Shown here in pieces: positions 18,038-24,904 of a DNA stretch of 64,000 nt (the stretch's first letter is position 1; the number at the start of each line of letters is the position of its first letter). Made by a program: the position numbers and the translations under genes. The notes beneath the pieces are model-generated. The model worked only from the letters and a program-made list of their open reading frames with translations. It did no database searches and was not told where the DNA came from. The DNA comes from Chryseobacterium angstadtii (lineage in GTDB: Bacteria > Bacteroidota > Bacteroidia > Flavobacteriales > Weeksellaceae), in NCBI RefSeq assembly GCF_001045465.1, contig NZ_LFND01000002.1, forward strand, positions 186,001 through 250,000, given 5' to 3'.

Positions 18038-18240
18038 GAATCAAGATTTCAGATATCAGATTTTATACAGAGGAAATTGCTGCTGGTGACTTCGGGAGCC
18101 TCAGCCACCAGATATGGGTCGGTCTATTCAATATTTCTGGATTTTTTGACATCAACTTTCTAACCTCGAATCCCGCATAGCAAAACTCATAATTTATAAC
18201 GCTAAAACTCTCAAACTCGTCCCCCGAAACTCGAATCTCT
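18038..18240 (-). repeat. Dispersed intergenic repeat, copy A
   Basis: Read on the minus strand, this segment matches those at 43990-44228 (nearly identical over most of its length) and 40735-40920 (more diverged). Its core is a stem-loop with arms of the type CTGGTGGCT/AGCCACCAG at 18083-18111. It fills most of the roughly 380-bp gap between the cyclase and nucleoid-protein genes. It contains no open frame of note. Confidence 0.8.
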
Positions 18241-18287
18241 AAAACCCTCTCACTCTATCTCTCTCCGACTCTCTCACTCTCGTTTGA

Positions 18288-19301
18288 TTACACTTCTTTT
18301 TCGAAATAAAGTCTGTAATATTTTCCTTTATCATCCTCGCCCATTTCCAGCTTCTGTCTGTCGCCGTGGATATAGATGTGGAAGTTTTTGTCCAGTTTGA
18401 TGATACTTTTAAAATGACGCTGGGTTTTCTTTACAGCCGCTTCACTGATCGGGAATTCTTCTGCAATATTTACCTGCATATCCTGCTCATAATCGGTCTT
18501 GAAATTCACAAAACTTTCGATAACATGCTCGTCTCCTAAAACTTCTGTAGCAAACTCATCCAGTTTAAATTCTTCTTTTTCTTTGAAAAAATTAATGGAT
18601 TTATTTAAGAAATCTGCCTGATCTGCTTTTGAAACTTCAAATTCCTGTGGAAGCTGCTTGGTGATATAATCTTTGTAAACCATTAAGGCTTCCTGTGTAT
18701 GGAAATATTCGTCGTCACGTTGTTTTACTTTCAGGAAGTCTTCAAACCAGTAATACATATCTCCGTTTTTGTTGTTATCAACTACAGAAAGTACGTATCC
18801 GGTTTCTTTGTTATTGTTGTAAATCAGAGCAGCTTTGTCAATTTTAGACAAACCGATTCCCTGGTCTTTTTCAATATCGAAAGTTTCTTCCTGAGGAGAA
18901 ATTTTAAGGAAGGATTCTCTTTTTTCTGTTTTAAAAATTCCGATTTTATCTACTTTATCCGGACGGTCGCTTTCCTCTTCAAAAAATACAATAAACAGTT
19001 CTCCTCCCTGAACTCTTGGGTTTTCGGCAGCTTCGAAAAGATGCTTGGCGATATTCTCAGACTCCCAAAGGAATTTTGCTTTGTCTTCAAAAATCTCAGA
19101 TACTGAACTGTATACCGGATTATTGACCAAATACGTGTCACTGTAAAAATGAAAGGTCTCTTCTGATTTAAAAGAACCTAAAAAGTAATCTTCAAGCAGC
19201 TCTGCCATTCCTTCTTCCAGCTTCAGCTCTTCCTGGGACAGCGTTAAAGATTCTCCGTTGATTTTATTTCCTACTCTATGTACTATAATTTTTGAAAACA
19301 T
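18288..19301 (-). CDS. Nucleoid-associated protein, YejK/NdpA family
   Basis: A 337-residue protein, close to the 335 residues of E. coli YejK. It begins MFSKIIVHRVGNKINGESLTLS and includes the family segments VQGGELFIVFFEEE and GIGLSKIDKAALIYN. Members bind DNA and localise to the nucleoid; the exact role is unknown. The frame is open a further 76 codons upstream, to 19529. However, a TATCTTTG promoter element lies inside that extension (19322-19329), and the length fits the family only from 19301, so I choose that start. The stretch upstream to 19738 is then intergenic. Confidence 0.85.
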   Translation of the reverse strand: MFSKIIVHRVGNKINGESLTLSQEELKLEEGMAELLEDYFLGSFKSEETFHFYSDTYLVNNPVYSSVSEIFEDKAKFLWESENIAKHLFEAAENPRVQGGELFIVFFEEESDRPDKVDKIGIFKTEKRESFLKISPQEETFDIEKDQGIGLSKIDKAALIYNNNKETGYVLSVVDNNKNGDMYYWFEDFLKVKQRDDEYFHTQEALMVYKDYITKQLPQEFEVSKADQADFLNKSINFFKEKEEFKLDEFATEVLGDEHVIESFVNFKTDYEQDMQVNIAEEFPISEAAVKKTQRHFKSIIKLDKNFHIYIHGDRQKLEMGEDDKGKYYRLYFEKEV

Positions 19302-19321
19302 GTCCTGAATAATTTGGAGTG

Positions 19322-19329
19322 CAAAGATA
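19322..19329 (-). promoter_or_regulatory. Putative promoter -7 element of the nucleoid protein gene
   Basis: TATCTTTG on the minus strand lies 20 bp before the chosen ATG. It decides the start of the gene, since the longer reading frame would place this element inside the coding region. Confidence 0.6.
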
Positions 19330-19738
19330 TTCATTCTATTCTTTCCATCATACAAATAAATAAGCCGTCTGAAGTTTGTGAGGAATTCCTGCAGACTAAG
19401 AAAATGGCGCAGATTGCCTTTCAAATGTATATTTAAACCATTAAGATTGATGAAGGAGGAAAGGAAAGTTAAGGGAAAATCATATGATTTTTTTTCAGAG
19501 GATAGATTGTAAAGCAGGATTTTCTTCATACTCTTAAAACCTTACTCATTCTTAATGGTTTAAAATTAAAGAAACAGGTTCTCTTCATTTCGTTTTGATA
19601 AAAACCTTATCATTTTGACAGGCTTTTTCCGGCTTGGGCAGCTTTCAATATTCAAACAAAACCATGATTATCAACTAATTAAACAAAACTATTCATCAAA
19701 GGAATACGGTTGGCATCATGATCTTCAAAACAAATCAT
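19330..19738. other. Divergent intergenic region
   Basis: It holds the upstream ends of the leftward nucleoid gene and the rightward small-protein cassette. Apart from the leftward promoter I see no clear promoter or repeat. A TTGGCATC near 19709 is a weak candidate element. Confidence 0.4.
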
Positions 19739-19900
19739 ATGGACTTAAAGACCTTAAACCGCATTGACAAGTTAAGAAGATTAAAAAGCAGAGGACCCAG
19801 AACTCCAAAGTGGCTGAAACCTTATCACCTGCTTTTCATGGCTTTTCTGACCGTTTTCATCTTTGGAGCCATCATTAAACTTTTAGAACAAAAACCTTAA
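19739..19900 (+). CDS. 53-residue tail-anchored membrane protein (cassette unit 1)
   Basis: A small protein with a strongly basic N-terminal half (KLRRLKSRGPRTPKWLKPYH) and one membrane helix near the C-terminus (LLFMAFLTVFIFGAIIKLL). The frame is open from 19718 (60 residues), but the ATG at 19739 is preceded by AATCAT, the same context as the next gene, and gives a cleaner N-terminus. It ends 4 bp before the 118-residue gene, so the two are surely cotranscribed. Its design is the same as that of the 43-residue protein at 20342. No family recognised. Confidence 0.65.
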   Translation: MDLKTLNRIDKLRRLKSRGPRTPKWLKPYHLLFMAFLTVFIFGAIIKLLEQKP

Positions 19901-19904
19901 TCAT

Positions 19905-20261
19905 ATGAACTATTCAGAAGCCGTGCAGGAAATCACAGAAATTATTCCTGACTTTGAAAATGAATTAACGAAAACCACGCCTCAGAATTCTTACAGCGTA
20001 ATCCGAACCTTCACAGAGCGTATCAAAAATATGATCCGACAGAATGACAGAAATATTTTGTTCAAAAGCCTCCAAAAGATGGACAAAATTTACACAGACG
20101 GAGATGCTGCTTTAAAAAATGCAGTAGAAGGTGTTTTTATTTATTCTCTGGACAATTTTACAACATTTTGCAGTGGAGAATACAGAAAAGTGATCTTTAG
20201 TCACATATCAAAAGAGCTGCAACTCACCTATTCGAGACAGATTTACAGCCATGGCATTTAA
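19905..20261 (+). CDS. 118-residue helical protein, paralogue of the 20522 product (cassette unit 1)
   Basis: A soluble, probably all-helical protein with no signal peptide. It aligns with the 131-residue protein at 20522 over most of its length. Examples are IKNMIRQNDRNILFKSLQKM against LKNMLQESKIYIIAHHMKLM, then DKIYTDGDAALKNAVEGVFI against DLIYRKGDSYVRTMIENLFV. I cannot give it a named function; small proteins like this are found in Flavobacteriia. It follows a tail-anchored micro-protein by 4 bp, suggesting the two work as a pair at the inner membrane. Confidence 0.7.
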   Translation: MNYSEAVQEITEIIPDFENELTKTTPQNSYSVIRTFTERIKNMIRQNDRNILFKSLQKMDKIYTDGDAALKNAVEGVFIYSLDNFTTFCSGEYRKVIFSHISKELQLTYSRQIYSHGI

Positions 20262-20341
20262 AGTTTTATTACATTTCTCGTCTGTTTCGTTACAAAATCA
20301 AGTTTTACTTAAAAACAGAAATCACTCAAATTCAATATATT

Positions 20342-20473
20342 ATGAAAACAAAGATCAGAAGAATTTCCGACTGGAAAACATGGAAAACCACGACTAACAG
20401 GCACAATACAGAGGTATTGGTTACTCACATTGCCGTGATTATAGGTGTTTTTATTTTTGCTGCCTTGCTGTAA
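20342..20473 (+). CDS. 43-residue tail-anchored membrane protein (cassette unit 2)
   Basis: A short frame encodes a basic N-terminus (MKTKIRRISDWKTWKTTTNR) and a single C-terminal membrane helix (VLVTHIAVIIGVFIFAALL). The layout repeats that of the 53-residue protein at 19739, although the sequences are not obviously homologous. It lies 80 bp after one helical-protein gene and 48 bp before its paralogue, which gives an alternating small-membrane/helical arrangement. No family recognised. Confidence 0.6.
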   Translation: MKTKIRRISDWKTWKTTTNRHNTEVLVTHIAVIIGVFIFAALL

Positions 20474-20477
20474 ATTT

Positions 20478-20492
20478 TGGTACACATTTCGC
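20478..20492 (+). promoter_or_regulatory. Possible sigma-54 (-24/-12) promoter
   Basis: TGGTACACATTTCGC has GG and GC separated by ten bases, as in the TGGCAC-N5-TTGC sigma-54 pattern. The predicted start would leave a leader of about 18 bases before the 20522 ATG. This is a motif guess only. Confidence 0.35.
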
Positions 20493-20521
20493 TGCAAGAT
20501 AAATACTGAAAAATATTAATT

Positions 20522-20917
20522 ATGATGAAAGTACAAATGCAAACTATTAATAAAAAGATAGCTGTTGAATACTTAAAATTTTTCTATCCGCCACTTCGAA
20601 AGGAAATCACACAATTATCTGTGCAGGAAAACTTTGCCGGTGTTATTCAGGCTACGATTAACTATTTAAAGAATATGCTTCAGGAATCCAAGATTTATAT
20701 CATAGCCCATCACATGAAGCTTATGGACCTGATTTACAGAAAAGGGGATTCTTATGTGAGAACCATGATTGAAAACCTGTTTGTAAGATCTTTGGAAAGT
20801 TTTAAGAAACACACCAAGATTCAGCACTGGAATCTTCTTTATCATTATATGCCTGAAAATTTTCAGGTGATTTATAATGAGCAACAGAAACAGGATCAGA
20901 TTTTTTTCGGTAAGTAA
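20522..20917 (+). CDS. 131-residue helical protein, paralogue of the 19905 product (cassette unit 2)
   Basis: A soluble helical protein, MMKVQMQTINKKIAVEYLKF at its start, with the conserved block LKNMLQ..., MDLIYRKGD and LFVRSLESFKK that it shares with the 118-residue protein upstream. The extra length is at both ends. The second Met (20525) is an alternative start. A strong terminator follows, marking the end of the four-gene cassette. Function unknown. Confidence 0.7.
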   Translation: MMKVQMQTINKKIAVEYLKFFYPPLRKEITQLSVQENFAGVIQATINYLKNMLQESKIYIIAHHMKLMDLIYRKGDSYVRTMIENLFVRSLESFKKHTKIQHWNLLYHYMPENFQVIYNEQQKQDQIFFGK

Positions 20918-20940
20918 GAAATAATTTAATTTGTAAATAG

Positions 20941-20975
20941 GCTCCTCCGGCATTTTTGTTGGAGGAGCTTTTTTT
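20941..20975 (+). terminator. Rho-independent terminator ending the small-protein cassette
   Basis: The stem GCTCCTCC/GGAGGAGC with a 12-base loop is followed by seven T residues. The 21000-21190 stretch after it shows only a small GTGAC/GTCAC dyad and no gene. Confidence 0.85.
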
Positions 20976-21190
20976 GGAATTGAAGGAGATATTTTTTAAG
21001 CAATTGATGATTTTTTTGACGCAAAGTTGAAAGGTGCATGCTTGATTTTAGGGAGCTAAGAAGGTGACTGCGTCACTGATGAAGTGCGTGGAGAATGGGA
21101 TGTGTTTAGTTGGGCGAATTAATTAAAAATAAAGGGTGGTTTCAGTTATTTGGGTACTTTAATTATGCTTAGCAGATATTTTTTGAAATA

Positions 21191-21225
21191 ATATTTCACC
21201 ACATGGTGTAAAATATATATTTTTG
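21191..21225 (+). promoter_or_regulatory. Promoter with shared operator-like element, lipoprotein gene
   Basis: The element reads ATATTTCACCA, four bases, GTGTAAAA, four bases, then the -7 box TATTTTTG. The same element with the same spacing lies before the CDC-like operon at 22064-22098. The TTTCAC...GTGTAAA part is close to a dyad, as expected of a regulator site in the -35 region. The start codon is 14 bp downstream. Confidence 0.75.
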
Positions 21226-21239
21226 CAAAAATTAATTAA

Positions 21240-21839
21240 ATGAAATGCTCTTTCTTACTTGTTCTGGCCGTTTTGCCCATGATGTCGTGCAGTGGAAATG
21301 ATGATCCGGCGGTTGAGAATATTAAGCCTGTTGAGAAAGAAGTTTACAGTTTAGTATACCAAAATTACAGTGTTCAGAGTATTTCTGCTTACAAAGGTCC
21401 TGCAGGCCAGAAAACAGCTCCTTCAGAATCTTATCTGAACAGTTACTGGAGCACTTATCAGGAGCCTGCATGGAAAAAAATAACACTGGATCTTAAAAAC
21501 AGTACCATACAACTGATTTCGGGAACATCTGCCGATATTTCGTACAGCATAAAAGTGGAAAAGGACTCTGTATTTATAAACGAAAATAACAGCCAGAGTT
21601 TTATTGGGATTTTCAGCAAAAATTACTCTCAATTTATGCTTAAAAGATCATTCCGCTACATTAAAAAGATGCCCAGGGCAAATACTGATGCCTTAGTCAT
21701 TTCTCAGAAAGCTGTTTTTGGAACTACGCTTTATGAGGATATTTTTGGAAAAAACATTTTCAATACTCCTTCAGAAATGACGACTACCGGAGATGATGTT
21801 CTCTGGACCAATATCGATTATCACTATAAAAACTTATAA
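21240..21839 (+). CDS. Surface-type lipoprotein, candidate immunity partner of the CDC-like pair
   Basis: A 199-residue lipoprotein. Its signal peptide (MKCSFLLVLAVLPMMS) ends at Cys17, and the mature start CSGNDDP has the acidic pattern that Bacteroidota use for outer-surface lipoprotein export. The body is predicted mixed beta (ITLDLKNSTIQLISG, YSIKVEKDSVFI) and matches no family I know. It is a separate transcription unit with its own promoter and terminator, but the promoter carries the same 35-bp element as the toxin operon that follows. In Bacteroides, CDC-like producers are protected by a surface lipoprotein that blocks pore formation. By analogy and location this gene is a candidate for that role, but this is inference. 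Confidence 0.75.
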   Translation: MKCSFLLVLAVLPMMSCSGNDDPAVENIKPVEKEVYSLVYQNYSVQSISAYKGPAGQKTAPSESYLNSYWSTYQEPAWKKITLDLKNSTIQLISGTSADISYSIKVEKDSVFINENNSQSFIGIFSKNYSQFMLKRSFRYIKKMPRANTDALVISQKAVFGTTLYEDIFGKNIFNTPSEMTTTGDDVLWTNIDYHYKNL

Positions 21840-21908
21840 CAAATTTTGACGATGTGTAATCAGATCTTAGAAATATCCTTTCATACATTTATTTGATCTG
21901 AAAACAGC

Positions 21909-21940
21909 CTCCCCCGATTCATTACCGGGGGAGTTTCTTA
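21909..21940 (+). terminator. Rho-independent terminator after the lipoprotein gene
   Basis: The stem CTCCCCCG/CGGGGGAG with a nine-base loop is followed by TTTCTTATTATTTTT. A similar GGGGGAG hairpin ends the CDC-like operon at 24718. Confidence 0.85.
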
Positions 21941-22063
21941 TTATTTTTTATTTCCAATTTATATGATTTTTATCACTATTAAGAGAATTACAAACAATCA
22001 TATCAATTACTTACATTTTATTAACCATCTGTTAATAATGCTTAACAAAGATTTAATCAAAAG

Positions 22064-22098
22064 ATATTTCACCAGTATGTGTAAAAATAATACATTTG
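22064..22098 (+). promoter_or_regulatory. Promoter with shared operator-like element, CDC-like operon
   Basis: ATATTTCACCA, four bases, GTGTAAAA, four bases, then TACATTTG. It is identical in layout to the element at 21191-21225. The -7 box covers the TTG that would extend the next gene upstream, so the true start is the ATG at 22117. Confidence 0.78.
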
Positions 22099-22116
22099 GG
22101 ATCTCAAATTAAATTT

Positions 22117-23187
22117 ATGAAAAGAATCATTTTACCCATTGTATTGCTGGTTGCAGCCAGTATTTCAACCATCTCCTGTCGTCAGGATATCAACGAAGAT
22201 GCACAGACTGTTGCAGAAGCAGGAAAAGCTTCAAAAGGAATCAATCCTGTGGTAACACTGCCTTCAAAATATTTAAATTATGATGAAGTTTCCGTTGGAG
22301 GAAAAGAAGTAGCATCAAAAACCACCACAGTTACTCTTAACAGTGACCAGATGGTAGTAACGTCGCCTAACAAGACATTCATTGGAGGGGTTTACAATTC
22401 TACTACTTTGGATAACCTTTCTTACACGCCAATCAGTTATCCGGTGAAGCCCATTACGGTTTCTTACTCATTTCCTTCTGATTTTATCGTGGACACTATT
22501 GAAAAGCCAACGCTTTCAAGCATGAGATCTTCTATATTCAAAGCGATGCAGAGTGCTAATTTCAGCGGTCAGCAGTCTTTGGCTTTTGACTATAACATTA
22601 AGCAGTTCTCTTACTACAGTGAACTTAAAATTGCATTCGGTGCTAATGTCAATATCGGAAGTATTTTCAGTATTGATATCAGCGGAAGCAACAATAAAGT
22701 GAAGAAGAACACAGGGATTTTTGCCAAGTTTACTCAGAAAAACTTCACAATTGATATGGATCTTCCGGATAACGGAAACATTTTCAAAAACGAATCTGAT
22801 CTGAATCTGGCAGCTTCTAAAAATCCGGTTTACATCAACTCTATCACTTACGGAAGACTGGGAATTATCTCTCTGGAATCTGATTATTCTTACAACGAAA
22901 CTGCTTTTGCTTTAAAGGCAGCTTTAAATGCTAAAATGGTCAATGGATCTATCAGTATTGATGTGCAGAGTAAAAAAATTCTTGAAGAATCTGACCTGAA
23001 GGTTTACATTCTTGGAGGTATAGGTTCTGATGCGGTACAGGTAGTACAGGGTTACCAGGGATTCATCAACTTTGTGGTGAACGGAGGCCAGTTTACAGCC
23101 AGCGCACCGGGAGTTCCTATTAACTTTACAGCAGCTCATGCAGGAGACAATTCTGTATACTATACAACGTTTACTGTAGAAAAATAA
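22117..23187 (+). CDS. CDC-like pore-forming protein, short component
   Basis: A 356-residue exported protein, probably a lipoprotein (Cys21 in STISCRQD, a loose lipobox). The central and C-terminal parts align by eye with domains 1-3 of cholesterol-dependent cytolysins. The landmarks are FGANVN (174-179), NPVYINSITYGRLGIISLES (237-255), VYILGG with the conserved Gly pair (296-301) and PGVPI (331-335). The corresponding pneumolysin segments are VYISSVAYGR, VILGG and PGLPI. It stops where the membrane-binding domain 4 would begin. This is the hallmark of the short (S) subunit of two-component CDC-like toxins of Bacteroidota, such as those of Elizabethkingia. The long partner starts 2 bp downstream. 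It is expected to join a mixed oligomeric pore after activation. Confidence 0.85.
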   Translation: MKRIILPIVLLVAASISTISCRQDINEDAQTVAEAGKASKGINPVVTLPSKYLNYDEVSVGGKEVASKTTTVTLNSDQMVVTSPNKTFIGGVYNSTTLDNLSYTPISYPVKPITVSYSFPSDFIVDTIEKPTLSSMRSSIFKAMQSANFSGQQSLAFDYNIKQFSYYSELKIAFGANVNIGSIFSIDISGSNNKVKKNTGIFAKFTQKNFTIDMDLPDNGNIFKNESDLNLAASKNPVYINSITYGRLGIISLESDYSYNETAFALKAALNAKMVNGSISIDVQSKKILEESDLKVYILGGIGSDAVQVVQGYQGFINFVVNGGQFTASAPGVPINFTAAHAGDNSVYYTTFTVEK

Positions 23188-23189
23188 TC

Positions 23190-24659
23190 ATGAAAAAACT
23201 GATTTATATAATGGCAGCCATCTCTATGGCTGCTTTATCAAGTTGTACGAATGAGCTGGACAAAGCTGAGAATCAGGAAATGGTCCGTACTCCTCAACAG
23301 GTGGTAAACATTACATCATTCGGAACTTATCCGTCTGCATTATCGGGAAAAAGCAGAAGCATGCTGGCTAAAGGCGGCAATGCAGAAGAATTTACGGAAA
23401 CAAAAGAGTTCGAATCTTCTGAATCTATCGTGCTTCCTCACCTTCAGATGTATATTTTCCCGGGATCTCTGCTGAAAGGCAATTCTATACAGGATATGAA
23501 TTTTAAACCGATTACGGCTTCGGTAAAACCTGTTACTGTTTCCATGTCGATTCCTGCACTGAATAAAAAAACAGCATTTACGATTGACCAACCTTCTTTA
23601 TCCAAAACAAGACAGCTTGTACAGGATTATATTCAGTCTGCGGATTTCACGCAAAACGGAACATTAAGCTACAGTGTTGAGCAATTCACTTCTTATGACG
23701 AACTTAAAGTGGCCTTCGGATCTAATGTGAATACAAGATCACTGTTCGGAAAAAGTTCTTCCACTACGAATATTGAAGAAGGAATGATCGCTAAAAGAAC
23801 AGGATTCTATGTGAAATTTTACCAGACCTCTTTCACGCTGGATATGGATATTCCTGCGGGATCACTGGTGAATGATACGAACCTTGACACAGGCGGTATA
23901 GAACCTGTTTATGTGAATTCTATTTCTTACGGAAGAATGGGTGTTTTAACGATTGAAACCAATGAATTGGCAGAAACGGCAAGAACGACCATTAATGAAT
24001 CTTTCAGTAAATTATTTGTAAAAGGGGAAAGCTATCTGACACAGGATGAAAAGAACTTCCTGAACGGAGCAGATTTCAATCTGTATTTAATCGGCGGAAG
24101 CGGAGTAACTGCAGCCCAGTCTTTCAAAGGATATGAAGCTTTTGTGAATCATATTTCAAAAGGGACGTTCTCAAAAAGTCAGCCTGGAGTTCCAATTTTC
24201 TGCTCTTATTCTTACCTGAAGGATAATTCTCCTGTGAAAACAACGTTCAAGTTTGATATTAAAAATCCACCGGTCTATGTAAAGCTTGTGAAAGAGAATG
24301 TGACGAGCGGCCGTAACAGAAATGTAGACTTAAAGCTTTATTTCTATTCGAGCAAGAGCCAGACCAACACAATTGCTCATCCAAGCATTCGCTTTGTGAT
24401 CAATAAAATATCAAAAGTAGGTAGAAAAAATGGCGGCATGAACGGACCATGGACCTACACCACCACAAATGAACCTATTATTCTTCAAAATGCCGGAATG
24501 AATATTAATATGAGTATTCCCAATCAGGTACTTTCCCGTGAGAACGGGCCTTGTGTGCCACGGGGAAGATTCGGGTGTGAAGTAGTACCTATTTACACGG
24601 AAGAAGTGGAATACAGTATTGCCCCAAGTGACAAGTACAACTATCTTGTTATAGATTAA
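23190..24659 (+). CDS. CDC-like pore-forming protein, long component
   Basis: A 489-residue lipoprotein (Cys19 in AALSSCTNE). It has the same core as its upstream neighbour: AFGSNVN (175-181), EPVYVNSISYGRMGVLTIET (238-257), LYLIGG (298-303) and PGVPI (332-336). It then continues with about 130 residues (from KNPPVYVKLV at 358) that take the place of CDC domain 4. The cytolysin undecapeptide (Trp-rich ECTGLAWEWWR type) is absent; instead there is a Cys pair, C455 and C463 (GPCVPRGRFGCEV). Cholesterol binding is therefore not expected. This matches the long (L) subunit, which in described systems binds the target surface and recruits the short subunit. It is translationally close-coupled to the short gene. 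Confidence 0.86.
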   Translation: MKKLIYIMAAISMAALSSCTNELDKAENQEMVRTPQQVVNITSFGTYPSALSGKSRSMLAKGGNAEEFTETKEFESSESIVLPHLQMYIFPGSLLKGNSIQDMNFKPITASVKPVTVSMSIPALNKKTAFTIDQPSLSKTRQLVQDYIQSADFTQNGTLSYSVEQFTSYDELKVAFGSNVNTRSLFGKSSSTTNIEEGMIAKRTGFYVKFYQTSFTLDMDIPAGSLVNDTNLDTGGIEPVYVNSISYGRMGVLTIETNELAETARTTINESFSKLFVKGESYLTQDEKNFLNGADFNLYLIGGSGVTAAQSFKGYEAFVNHISKGTFSKSQPGVPIFCSYSYLKDNSPVKTTFKFDIKNPPVYVKLVKENVTSGRNRNVDLKLYFYSSKSQTNTIAHPSIRFVINKISKVGRKNGGMNGPWTYTTTNEPIILQNAGMNINMSIPNQVLSRENGPCVPRGRFGCEVVPIYTEEVEYSIAPSDKYNYLVID

Positions 24660-24717
24660 AAATATACTTTACAGATGTATGATCTGGTTACCTTATTGGT
24701 TTCTCTGGTCTAAAAAA

Positions 24718-24751
24718 ATCTCCTCTGGCGAATTGCCGGGGGAGATTTTCT
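24718..24751 (+). terminator. Rho-independent terminator ending the CDC-like operon
   Basis: AATCTCC...GGAGATT with an inner TCTGGC/GCCGGG stem and the loop GAATT is followed by TTCTTTT. The remaining gap to 24904 shows nothing else. Confidence 0.8.
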
Positions 24752-24904
24752 TTTAAATGCTTCATTTATCGCAAGGCTAAACAAAGTTTCTTTCTTCCTT
24801 GAATATTTTTAAAGATAAACAAAGCCACTTCGTTTAGGAACGTAATACAAACTTAAAAGATGTCAATCTTTTCTGTCTGGTAATTACTCTATCCCTAATT
24901 CAGG

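Noticed and set aside
19302..19529. N-terminal extension of the YejK-like gene by 76 codons
   Set aside because: It contains a TATCTTTG promoter element, shows no family similarity and would make the protein far longer than known YejK/NdpA proteins.
22096..22116. TTG start for the short CDC-like gene
   Set aside because: The TTG is part of the TACATTTG promoter box; the ATG at 22117 begins a proper signal peptide.
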